Below, one piece after another: positions 1-6,293 of a stretch of 33,493 bases of DNA. This DNA comes from Colimorpha sp045597845 (lineage in GTDB: Bacteria; Bacteroidota; Bacteroidia; Bacteroidales; P3). The stretch's first letter is position 1. The number at the start of each line of letters is the position of its first letter. A program made the position numbers and the translations under genes. A model generated the notes under the pieces. It did not search any database. It saw only the letters and a program-made list of their open reading frames with translations, and was not told where the DNA came from. Where the stretch lies: assembly GCA_045597845.1 (NCBI GenBank), contig JAZLKZ010000019.1, positions 1 to 33,493 of the forward strand. Direction: 5' to 3'.

Positions 1-80
1 CAATGGTCATCGAAGGCAAACGCACAATGGTGGACGGAAGCCAAGGCGACTACTCCGGCACCCTCCACAAGGTGCAGTAA
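1..80 (+). CDS. C-terminal end of an unidentified protein (partial)
   Basis: An open frame enters from the left edge and stops with TAA at 78-80; codons are in phase with position 3. Only about 25 residues are visible, ending in DYSGTLHKVQ, which is too little to assign a family. That it is a real gene end is supported by the strong hairpin terminator that begins 22 bases after the stop. Identity needs the upstream sequence. Confidence 0.6.
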   Translation, partial: MVIEGKRTMVDGSQGDYSGTLHKVQ

Positions 81-101
81 CCACCTCACCCCATCTCTCC
101 C

Positions 102-134
102 AAGGGTGCCAGCCTCATACGCTGGCACCCTTTT
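102..134 (+). terminator. Rho-independent terminator of the left-edge gene
   Basis: A perfect 12-bp inverted repeat, AAGGGTGCCAGC at 102-113 and GCTGGCACCCTT at 121-132, encloses a 7-base loop. It is followed by TT and then a run of C rather than a long T tract, so it may be only moderately efficient, but its position directly after the stop at 80 fits a terminator. Confidence 0.8.
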
Positions 135-608
135 CCCCCCCCATCAAAAATACAGATAAAATGATGCCTATATAAAGAAAAATGTGTAACTTTGCAACCG
201 AAATCACTCCTCGAAACCTATTTGATAAATGAGGCTGTAAAAGAAGTTAAATAACCTAAAAGGAGGAACAAAGGGTTAGCTCCACTTCGGTCGCTGACCA
301 TAGTACTACCCATTCAGAAGGTCAAAAACGAATTTATAGAACCCACCTATAGTCGAAAGTGAAAAGATCACAAACCCGTTTGGGAGTCAATTAAACAGAA
401 GGCTTCAATAAAAAAAGATGTTATATAATTTACTGATATTCACCACCCACAAAATCCAATAAGAGAAATGTAAAAAAGCGTTGACAGATTAAAGAAAATG
501 TGTAACTTTGCAAACTGAAATTAGGCGCAAAGTGGCTAAACTAGGCTCACCACCGAGCACCTAAGAAAGAACAAAATGTTTAATTTTTAGAGCCTACCTT
601 GTATAAAT
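135..608. other. Long non-coding stretch with two similar promoter cores
   Basis: No convincing gene is present. The notable content is a nearly identical stretch of about 32 bases found at 173-204 and again at 490-521, differing by one indel and a few bases, each containing TGTAACTTTGCAA with the Bacteroidota -7 box. The bases between them (205-480) are AT-rich, have no ORF beyond a few codons and no clear hairpin terminator. They could be a leader or small RNA from the first promoter, or the remains of a lost gene. Confidence 0.5.
481..510 (+). promoter_or_regulatory. Promoter of the T9SS protein gene
   Basis: TTGACA at 481-486 and TAACTTTG at 503-510 match the -33 and -7 boxes of the Bacteroidota housekeeping promoter (-7 consensus TAnnTTTG). 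Transcription would start near 517, giving a leader of about 90 bases before the ATG at 609. A second copy of the -7 region, TAACTTTG at 187-194, has no clear -33 partner. Confidence 0.65.
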
Positions 609-1544
609 ATGAAAAAACTAGTATCTTTTATTTTGTTTGGTTTGGCGTCATTCTGCGTGATGGCCCAGAACCCTCAAGTGGCTATCACTATTGACGCTAC
701 AACTGAAACGACGGTTTCCGCCAGTTTTGCAATGAATGACTACTGTCAGTCTTACTCGATCCTAATCGCCGAGGAGGGCTCGCTGGATATGTACTTGATG
801 TGGGGCATGACCTATGAACAGATGGTCTCGCAGTGGGGAATCGCTTATACGGCTAATGCTTCCTATACATGGACGGAGCAAACTCCTAATACGCATTTTG
901 TTGTATATGCGCTGGCTAATGGCGCCGACACTTCTGTGTTGTGTCAGACGGATGCCTATACTGTCACGCAGGGAGGTGACGGTACTAGTGTGATTACCAT
1001 CGCTATATCAGAAATTGGAGACACCTCCGCCCGTGTTGTTTGCACGCCCAACGAGGAAACTGCCTCTTTTGTGGATATGTTGATTGAGAAAAGTGTCTTC
1101 GATTCTGTTGGTGTAGATACTGCCATTGCATGGCTTCAGGACAGCCCCTATGTTTTGTACGAAACTGACAACTGGCTTTGGTTGACGTTGAAACCCGGAA
1201 CAGAGTATTATGCCATTGCTATGGGGAAGAACGCAGCTGGTGAATGGGGTGATCTTGCAAGAGAGGAATTTGCTACTACGGGTGGTGTCGGAATCAAGCC
1301 TGACTTGGCTCAGCCTTGTTTTGAGGTCTATCCCAATCCTGTTGCCGAAGTGATTACTGTGGCTTCGGTTGAGGCTGTCAGACGTGTGGAATTGTGCGAC
1401 ATCCAAGGTCGTGTTGTCAAGGATGTGGAAATGCTTGGCATTGCTACACGCATCAATGTTTCTGATTGCCCAGCAGGCATATATTTCCTTCGTGTAACTG
1501 ATGCAGAAGGTCTGGTCTCATCCCGCAAAGTCGTGATAGAATAA
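609..1544 (+). CDS. Secreted protein with fibronectin-like domains and T9SS sorting domain
   Basis: The 311-residue product begins with a classic signal peptide (residues 1-20, ending VMAQ). Two beta-rich segments follow, at about 22-120 and 125-225, that resemble fibronectin type III-like modules. The last 75 residues, starting at FEVYPNPV and including DIQGRVV and PAGIYFLRV, are a type A T9SS C-terminal sorting domain. The family rule is that such proteins cross the inner membrane by Sec and the outer membrane by T9SS, and then have the sorting domain removed and are attached to the surface or released. No enzymatic motif is visible, so a role in adhesion or surface binding is only inference. 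It stands alone with its own promoter and a long leader; there is no clear terminator after the stop. Confidence 0.85.
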   Translation: MKKLVSFILFGLASFCVMAQNPQVAITIDATTETTVSASFAMNDYCQSYSILIAEEGSLDMYLMWGMTYEQMVSQWGIAYTANASYTWTEQTPNTHFVVYALANGADTSVLCQTDAYTVTQGGDGTSVITIAISEIGDTSARVVCTPNEETASFVDMLIEKSVFDSVGVDTAIAWLQDSPYVLYETDNWLWLTLKPGTEYYAIAMGKNAAGEWGDLAREEFATTGGVGIKPDLAQPCFEVYPNPVAEVITVASVEAVRRVELCDIQGRVVKDVEMLGIATRINVSDCPAGIYFLRVTDAEGLVSSRKVVIE

Positions 1545-1700
1545 TGACCTGAAACATATCGTTCGAATGAAAAATCTTGATTTGCGGATTTGTAGATGAG
1601 AAGATTGGTAGGCTCGACTCTTAGCTAAACGTGATTAGTGGCAATGCTTGCTATCCCTCAATTTAACAAATCAACAGTGACTAGCTCTTAACTAATTCTA

Positions 1701-2732
1701 ATGTTCGTAACACTTGGTAAATCGGGACTCAAAGTTCCCAAAAATGGTTTTGGTGCATTGCCTATTCAGCGTATCTCCAAAAACGATACCATTCATTTGG
1801 TCCAGAAAGCTTTGGACAATGGCATGTATTATTTCGACACGGCCCGTTTCTACACCGACAGTGAGGAAAAACTGGGCGACGCCTTGTACGACCGTCGCGA
1901 CCGTGTGATTATCAGCACCAAGACGGGCGCCACTACCGTGGAGAATTTCTGGAAAGATTTGGAAACCAGTCTGCGGCTGCTGCGCACCGACCATGTGGAG
2001 CTCTACCAGTTCCACAACCCCGATTTCTGTCCCAAGCCTGGCGACGGAACGGGATTGTATGAGGCTATGCAAGAGGCTGTTCAACAGGGAAAAGTGTTGC
2101 ATATCGGCATCACCAACCATCGTTTGGCGGTGGCGCAGGAAGCCATCGAGAGCGGTTTGTATGAAACGCTCCAGTTTCCCTTCTCCTACCTCGCTTCCGA
2201 GAAGGAATTGGCGTTGGTGGAGGCTTGCAAACAGCACGATATGGGCTTCATTGCCATGAAAGGCCTGGCGGGAGGTTTGATCAACCATGCCGCTACTGCC
2301 TACGCCTATCTGGCGCAGTTCCCGCACGTGGAACCCATCTGGGGCATCCAGCGTGAGTGTGAGTTGGACGAGTTCATCTCCTTTCAAAAGAATCCGCCTG
2401 TGATGACCGACGAGATGCTTGCCCGTATCGAGAAAGACCGCAAGGAGTTGAGCGGCGACTTCTGCCGTGGCTGTGGTTACTGCCAGCCCTGTCCTGCCGG
2501 TATCGAGATTGAGAGCTGCAACCGAATGTACCTCTTTTTGCGTCGCGCACCCTATAGCGTCTATCTCACCGAGGAATTCAACGAGAAGATGCAACAGGTG
2601 GAACACTGCCTTAATTGCGGACAGTGCAAGAGCAAGTGTCCCTACGGTCTTGACATCCCCAACCTGCTGAAACGCAACCTCGAAGACTTCAATGAGCACT
2701 GGGCAAATAAGGAAAAGTACTTTGGTCTGTGA
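1701..2732 (+). CDS. Aldo/keto reductase with C-terminal 4Fe-4S ferredoxin-like domain
   Basis: The 343-residue protein has an aldo/keto reductase TIM barrel (residues 1 to about 235). The tetrad fits D46 and Y51 in FDTARFYTDSEEKLG, K74 in STKTG and H105 in YQFHNPD, expected to drive NAD(P)H-dependent carbonyl reduction. A cysteine-rich tail follows: C255-x2-C258-x2-C261-x2-C264 and C303-x2-C306-x2-C309-x3-C313, the latter before a P as in bacterial ferredoxins. Such tails would carry two Fe-S clusters and suggest electron transfer to or from a redox partner. This architecture is widespread in anaerobes and its substrate is not known from sequence. The ATG at 1701 is directly followed by the barrel's first strand, so the start is good. 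It is cytosolic, with no signal peptide. Confidence 0.9.
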   Translation: MFVTLGKSGLKVPKNGFGALPIQRISKNDTIHLVQKALDNGMYYFDTARFYTDSEEKLGDALYDRRDRVIISTKTGATTVENFWKDLETSLRLLRTDHVELYQFHNPDFCPKPGDGTGLYEAMQEAVQQGKVLHIGITNHRLAVAQEAIESGLYETLQFPFSYLASEKELALVEACKQHDMGFIAMKGLAGGLINHAATAYAYLAQFPHVEPIWGIQRECELDEFISFQKNPPVMTDEMLARIEKDRKELSGDFCRGCGYCQPCPAGIEIESCNRMYLFLRRAPYSVYLTEEFNEKMQQVEHCLNCGQCKSKCPYGLDIPNLLKRNLEDFNEHWANKEKYFGL

Positions 2733-2808
2733 ACTGTGATTGATGACTGATGCTCGATGAACAGTGGCCTGGCTGTTGGCCGGATCTCTTAATTCTCAAC
2801 TAAATTAT

Positions 2809-3111
2809 ATGCTTCCCGTTAGAATAACTGTTATCCGTAAGGCTTGCTATCCCGATTTGATGCAACGCTATGAAAATCCTATTGAGCATGCCTGCGATTT
2901 GCAAGAAGGACAAGAATTTATCTCTTACAATTGGCAGAAACCAGAAGGCTTTTGCGAAAGTGCTTGGCAGTCTGTATCACCATTTGTGATGGCTTTGGCA
3001 CACGGAGCTCGGGACTTTTATGATGGTTGGATGCAAAAGCCAGGTACAGCCATGATTTCCTGCAACGATGGCTTTAGACCCGTCAGCTTCTTATTGGAAG
3101 CGATAGGGTGA
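2809..3111 (+). CDS. TIGR04076 family protein
   Basis: The 100-residue product matches my memory of the TIGR04076 family throughout: an N-terminal strand with ITVIRKACYPDLM, then NPIEHACDLQEGQ, KPEGFCESAW and a C-terminal DGWMQKPGTAMISCNDGFRP. The family is small, cysteine-containing, cytosolic and of unknown function in anaerobes. An upstream GTG at 2764 would add 15 residues that look nothing like the family, so the ATG at 2809 is chosen; it is preceded by the AT-rich leader CTTAATTCTCAACTAAATTAT typical of starts here. It follows the reductase by 76 bases and may be co-transcribed with it. Conserved cysteines are C24 in the first half of the original frame's KACYPD motif, plus those in GFCES and ISCND. 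Confidence 0.85.
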   Translation: MLPVRITVIRKACYPDLMQRYENPIEHACDLQEGQEFISYNWQKPEGFCESAWQSVSPFVMALAHGARDFYDGWMQKPGTAMISCNDGFRPVSFLLEAIG

Positions 3112-3137
3112 GAGTGATGTGTGAACTGTGAGCTGAA

Positions 3138-4325
3138 TTAATCCTTTTTCTCCATTTTCAACTCTTGTCCAATGGTTTCGTGCGTGAGTTGAATCATCTT
3201 CTGCATCACGGCGTTGATGCTGTAAGGCGTGGTGAGTGTTTTGTGGGAACAGAAGGTGATGTCCATAATGCGTGCCACACGTTCCAGATCGCCCTCGTTG
3301 TCTTTTTTGAGTGAGAAAATATAGGAATGGCAAGCCATGCCCAAAAGGGCTTCGCGGAGTGCGCAAGCCTTATAGACGATTTCGTTGAACAGATGGTCGC
3401 TTTGTACGCCGGTTTTACATTCAATGACAAACAAGGTGTTGGCTTTGATGAAGCATACGTCAAGTTCGTTGTTGTGTTTCTCTCCTGGGCGGGCAATGTG
3501 TACGCCTATGGCGATATCTTGCGGCTTTACGGTGCGCTCGATGAGGTTATAGACGTATTCCTCAAACCATCCTCCCGTGAGGTATTCCACTTCGTCGGGC
3601 GAGATGTATCCTTCGTTGGAGGGCGTGAATCCGATGTGGCGTAGCATGGCCGAAAGTTTGGGCGCACCACGGTGCTCGATGTCGTTGATGCGTGCGGCAC
3701 GGCTCATGCCGCGGTATTCGGTGCGGAGGAGATTGAGGATGTCGTGTTCTTCGGACGAAAGTTGGTTGTTAGCGAAAATGGTGAAAAATTTCTGCGTCTG
3801 CTGCGCCTTGACGATGGGCTTGTGGAAGTGCTTGCGGTCGATGTCGTGTGTAAGTCCGTGAACCTGAAAGTATTCATCCAGCGTCATCCTGTATTGGATA
3901 GGGTAGAAGATGTCGTCGTTGTCGTAGATGCTGTTGTCGAAGATGGAACTGACGATGATGTTCTCGCGGGTTTGGGTGTAGAAAAATTGCGAGTTGAACG
4001 ATTCAAATACTTGGTGGATTGCCAACGCCATGTAACGGCTGCCGCCCGCCAGGTTGACGAGATAGGTGGTGTCGGAACGCAGCTGGGCTTTCAGTCTGCG
4101 GCAAATGCGTTCGTAGGTGTATTCGTCCGAGTTGTATTTCAGAACGATGTCTTCAACCAAAGACGTGTCTATCTTGAGCAGATTGGTGAAAAAATCAATC
4201 TTTTCGCCGTCTTGTCGTGCGGAGATGAAAAGCAGACGGTCGCCCTCTTGGTAGTTTTCCTTGATGAAAAGATAGGCGGGCAGAGGGTCGATGTGCGAAA
4301 TGATGTTGACAATCGTTCTGTTCAT
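3138..4325 (-). CDS. DUF1887 (Card1/Can2-like) CARF-domain nuclease, stand-alone
   Basis: The 395-residue product has the DUF1887 layout: an N-terminal CARF-like Rossmann domain (about 1-150, with NLAGGSRYMALAI at 91-103 as the ligand-loop counterpart of the usual N.TGGTK.MA), a winged-helix middle (about 185-250), and a C-terminal PD-(D/E)xK nuclease with ELDVCFIKANTLFVIECKTG, giving D289, E302 and K304 as likely metal and catalytic residues. Characterised relatives are CRISPR type III ancillary effectors switched on by cyclic tetra-adenylate and cutting RNA and/or ssDNA. Length is close to characterised Card1. Upstream in-frame ATGs exist at 4412 and 4472, but a TATATTTG promoter box lies at 4393-4400 inside that extension, so the ATG at 4325 is chosen. 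No cas gene or CRISPR array lies in the window; the ligand source is unknown. Confidence 0.88.
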   Translation of the reverse strand: MNRTIVNIISHIDPLPAYLFIKENYQEGDRLLFISARQDGEKIDFFTNLLKIDTSLVEDIVLKYNSDEYTYERICRRLKAQLRSDTTYLVNLAGGSRYMALAIHQVFESFNSQFFYTQTRENIIVSSIFDNSIYDNDDIFYPIQYRMTLDEYFQVHGLTHDIDRKHFHKPIVKAQQTQKFFTIFANNQLSSEEHDILNLLRTEYRGMSRAARINDIEHRGAPKLSAMLRHIGFTPSNEGYISPDEVEYLTGGWFEEYVYNLIERTVKPQDIAIGVHIARPGEKHNNELDVCFIKANTLFVIECKTGVQSDHLFNEIVYKACALREALLGMACHSYIFSLKKDNEGDLERVARIMDITFCSHKTLTTPYSINAVMQKMIQLTHETIGQELKMEKKD

Positions 4326-4392
4326 GGTGGGAGATTTGAATGTTAGGAGGGTTGAAGATTTGTGGATTTTTTGAGATTTGCCATAATTTTTG

Positions 4393-4400
4393 CAAATATA
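4393..4400 (-). promoter_or_regulatory. -7 box for the CARF nuclease gene
   Basis: On the minus strand the sequence reads TATATTTG, a perfect TAnnTTTG box, about 68 bases upstream of the ATG at 4325. No good -33 box is seen. Its position argues that the longer reading frame starting at 4472 is not translated. Confidence 0.55.
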
Positions 4401-4537
4401 CTCATTTTCCATGAATGGCGAACGGCGATTTGTGAAAAGTAATTGTTGAATAGTGAAAAGTGAAAAAGGCATTGATTCTAAAAAACGCTGATAATAAACT
4501 GCCTAAACAATCGCATTATAGGAAAAAAGGAAAAAGA

Positions 4538-4569
4538 TTTTGCAGGAATGGAAAAAAGTTGTACTTTTG
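4538..4569 (+). promoter_or_regulatory. Promoter of the SRP RNA gene
   Basis: TTTTGC at 4538-4543 and TACTTTTG at 4562-4569 are good -33 and -7 boxes with 18 bases between them. The predicted start, about six bases further on, coincides with the GGGTAAG that begins the folded RNA at 4575. Confidence 0.75.
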
Positions 4570-4574
4570 CAATT

Positions 4575-4675
4575 GGGTAAGTCTAATACGACCAGCTCCC
4601 ATTGAATCCCCCAGGGTAGGAATACAGCAAGGGTGTTTGGTTGTAGCGGTGCGATATAATCAGCTTACCCTTTTT
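4575..4675 (+). ncRNA. ffs: Bacterial small signal recognition particle RNA (4.5S type)
   Basis: About 100 bases fold into one long hairpin. The ends pair, GGGTAAG at 4575-4581 with CTTACCC at 4664-4670, followed by a T8 tract that ends transcription. A further helix is CGACCA 4589-4594 with UGGUUG 4638-4643. The tip is a canonical SRP domain IV: CAGG (4612-4615), GUA, the GGAA tetraloop (4619-4622), UAC pairing back to GUA, then AGCA (4626-4629). CAGG and AGCA form the symmetric loop bound by the Ffh M domain. The RNA acts with Ffh and FtsY in co-translational targeting of membrane proteins. A hypothetical 77-residue frame across it is not a gene. Confidence 0.9.
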
Positions 4676-4711
4676 TTTATACCCATTTGTTGATGTTAAT
4701 TACAACCTCCA

Positions 4712-5035
4712 ATGTCCTACTTCTATCTTGTCCTTGCCGCGCTGTTTGAGGTGGGGTGGCCGTTGAGTTTCAAACTCAGCAGTGTGCATCCCGAGCGGTT
4801 TTGGATGTGGATTGTCTTGGGGGGTGTATCCATGCTCTGTAGCGGTGTCTTTCTCTACCTTGCCCAGCGCACTATTCCCATTGCCACGGCCTATATCATG
4901 TGGACGGGTTTTGGTGCTGTGATGACTTTTCTTTTGGGCATTCTCTTTTTTGGCGATTCCGCCTCGCTATTACGTATGTTTTTCGCCTTGCTGGTCTTGG
5001 TGGGCGCTGTTGGACTTGAAATAACTTCGAAATGA
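4712..5035 (+). CDS. SMR-family small membrane transporter (SugE/Gdx-like)
   Basis: The 107-residue protein is nearly all membrane, with four predicted helices at about 2-20, 30-50, 56-78 and 83-104. The invariant glutamate of SMR proteins is E13 in AALFEVGWPLSFK, and the third helix carries RTIPIATAYIMWTGFGAV, typical of the family. The presence of W16-P17 after the glutamate and of the WTG.GAV motif is closer to the SugE/Gdx (guanidinium exporter) group than to EmrE, but this is a soft assignment. It works as an antiparallel dimer exchanging cations for protons. It follows the SRP RNA by 36 bases, with its stop overlapping the next start by four bases (ATGA at 5032-5035), so the two are translationally coupled. 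Confidence 0.88.
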   Translation: MSYFYLVLAALFEVGWPLSFKLSSVHPERFWMWIVLGGVSMLCSGVFLYLAQRTIPIATAYIMWTGFGAVMTFLLGILFFGDSASLLRMFFALLVLVGAVGLEITSK

Positions 5036-5712
5036 AAAAAATACTGTTTTTGCTCTTTGTTGTAGTTGGCTTTGCGGTTCAAGGTCAGCGCATTCATGGC
5101 TACCTTTCTGCAGGTACCGTGGCTGCCCAGATGGAGGGTGACGAACTTAAAGGATTCAACCATTGGGGACTATCGGCCGGTGTGGGCGCCATTACTGATT
5201 TGAGCCGTAATGGGGCGTGGCGTTTAAGTGTGGAGGCGGACTGTAGTCAGCGAGGCGCCAAGAACTCCTCTGCGACGCCTTATAGTATTGATTTGAACCT
5301 CAGTTATGTTGATGTTCCTGTAACTGTCTATTTCAAAGACCCTTTTGGTGGCATTATGTTCGGATTCGGATTGGCTTACAGCCGTTTGGTACAACAACCG
5401 CACGATGTTATCCAATACGACCCATATAGTTTTATTCCAGACACTTCCGACATGTCGTTTTTGAAAAACGACTTCTCGGCGGCATTGGAGTTGCGTTTTG
5501 CTGTCTGGAAGGGCCTTCAGCTGAGCTTCCGGTATCAGCGCTCGTTGTTTCCCGTCAAGCGCGAATGGGGATTTTCTCAAAAAGAGGGTGCGAGATGGAA
5601 CTCTTGGGCAAACGACTGTTTCAACTCTTCCTTGACGATGCGATTGATGTGGGTGTTTGGCGACCAAGATAAGCCTCAGCGTTACGCAAAAAAGAAATAT
5701 AGAAGAAGATAG
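5032..5712 (+). CDS. PorT-type outer-membrane beta-barrel protein
   Basis: The 226-residue product has a signal peptide (1-18, ending VQGQ) and then alternating amphipathic strands with many aromatic residues, for example DLNLSYVDVPVTVYF, FGFGLAYSRL and ALELRFAVWKGLQLSFRYQ, ending in a strand SSLTMRLMWVFG. This fits the outer membrane beta-barrel family (PF13568-like) that is abundant in Bacteroidota and often annotated as PorT family. A strongly basic tail of about 15 residues (KKKYRRR) follows the last strand and would face the periplasm or the interior. It overlaps the SMR gene by four bases. The function is unknown; it should not be taken as the T9SS component PorT itself. Confidence 0.75.
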   Translation: MKKILFLLFVVVGFAVQGQRIHGYLSAGTVAAQMEGDELKGFNHWGLSAGVGAITDLSRNGAWRLSVEADCSQRGAKNSSATPYSIDLNLSYVDVPVTVYFKDPFGGIMFGFGLAYSRLVQQPHDVIQYDPYSFIPDTSDMSFLKNDFSAALELRFAVWKGLQLSFRYQRSLFPVKREWGFSQKEGARWNSWANDCFNSSLTMRLMWVFGDQDKPQRYAKKKYRRR

Positions 5713-5790
5713 ATGTTGCTAAAAATGGATTTTAGAGTGTAACATGAGGATTGTTCTGTCTCAAACGTATTGTATACTATGTTTCAAACA

Positions 5791-6243
5791 ATGAAGATTG
5801 CCCTGTTCCCCGGTTCGTTCGATCCCTTTACCAAAGGCCATGAAGCTTTGGTTCGTAGGGGATTGGCTATGTTCGACAAGGTTGTTGTGGCTGTTGGTCA
5901 AAATAGTGAGAAACAATATCAGTTTCCGTTGGAAGAGCGTGTGGAGGCTATCCGTCGCATTTTCATCGACAACCCACGAGTTGAGGTGCTGCACTACGAA
6001 GACATGACCGTGGACTGCTGTCGTCGTTGCGGGGCACAGTTTATTCTGCGCGGCGTGCGCAATGCCAAGGACTTGGAGTACGAACGCACCACGGCTGCCG
6101 TTAATTATGCTTTGGACGCTGGCATAGAGACTGTCATGCTTTTTGCCGAACCTGAGATGGCGGAGGTGAGCAGCACTGTAGTCCGCGAATTGCTCGCTCG
6201 TGGCAAGCCGGTAGATTCGTATCTTCCAAAGCAAAGCAATTAG
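5791..6243 (+). CDS. coaD: Phosphopantetheine adenylyltransferase
   Basis: Transfers AMP from ATP to 4'-phosphopantetheine, the fourth step of coenzyme A synthesis, in the cytosol. The 150-residue protein starts MKIALFPGSFDPFTKGH, carrying the nucleotidyltransferase HxGH-type motif (TKGH). RGVRNAKDLEYE and the C-terminal EVSSTVVRELL match the substrate-binding loops of CoaD, and the length is normal for the family. An earlier in-frame ATG at 5779 and TTG at 5770 would add 4 or 7 residues; 5791 is chosen because the first beta strand follows at once. recG begins 50 bases later in the same direction. Confidence 0.93.
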   Translation: MKIALFPGSFDPFTKGHEALVRRGLAMFDKVVVAVGQNSEKQYQFPLEERVEAIRRIFIDNPRVEVLHYEDMTVDCCRRCGAQFILRGVRNAKDLEYERTTAAVNYALDAGIETVMLFAEPEMAEVSSTVVRELLARGKPVDSYLPKQSN

Positions 6244-6293
6244 CATTTTATCCCTTCAAATCCCCTAACCTTCAAATCTTCAAATTCCCAATC

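Noticed and set aside
300..420. tRNA or riboswitch in the leader between the duplicated promoters
   Set aside because: No cloverleaf, anticodon arm or known aptamer pattern could be drawn from this stretch.
1698..2699. A 333-codon open frame on the minus strand
   Set aside because: Exactly antisense to the aldo/keto reductase; a shadow of its codon pattern.
3672..4346. A 224-codon open frame on the plus strand
   Set aside because: Antisense to the CARF nuclease, valine-rich and repetitive, with no family resemblance.
4460..4693. A 77-codon open frame on the plus strand
   Set aside because: It runs over the SRP RNA gene, its promoter and its T tract; the RNA explains the sequence.
5032..5712. 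T9SS core component PorT
   Set aside because: The barrel resembles the broad PorT-type family but nothing ties it to the T9SS machinery; only the generic family name is justified.
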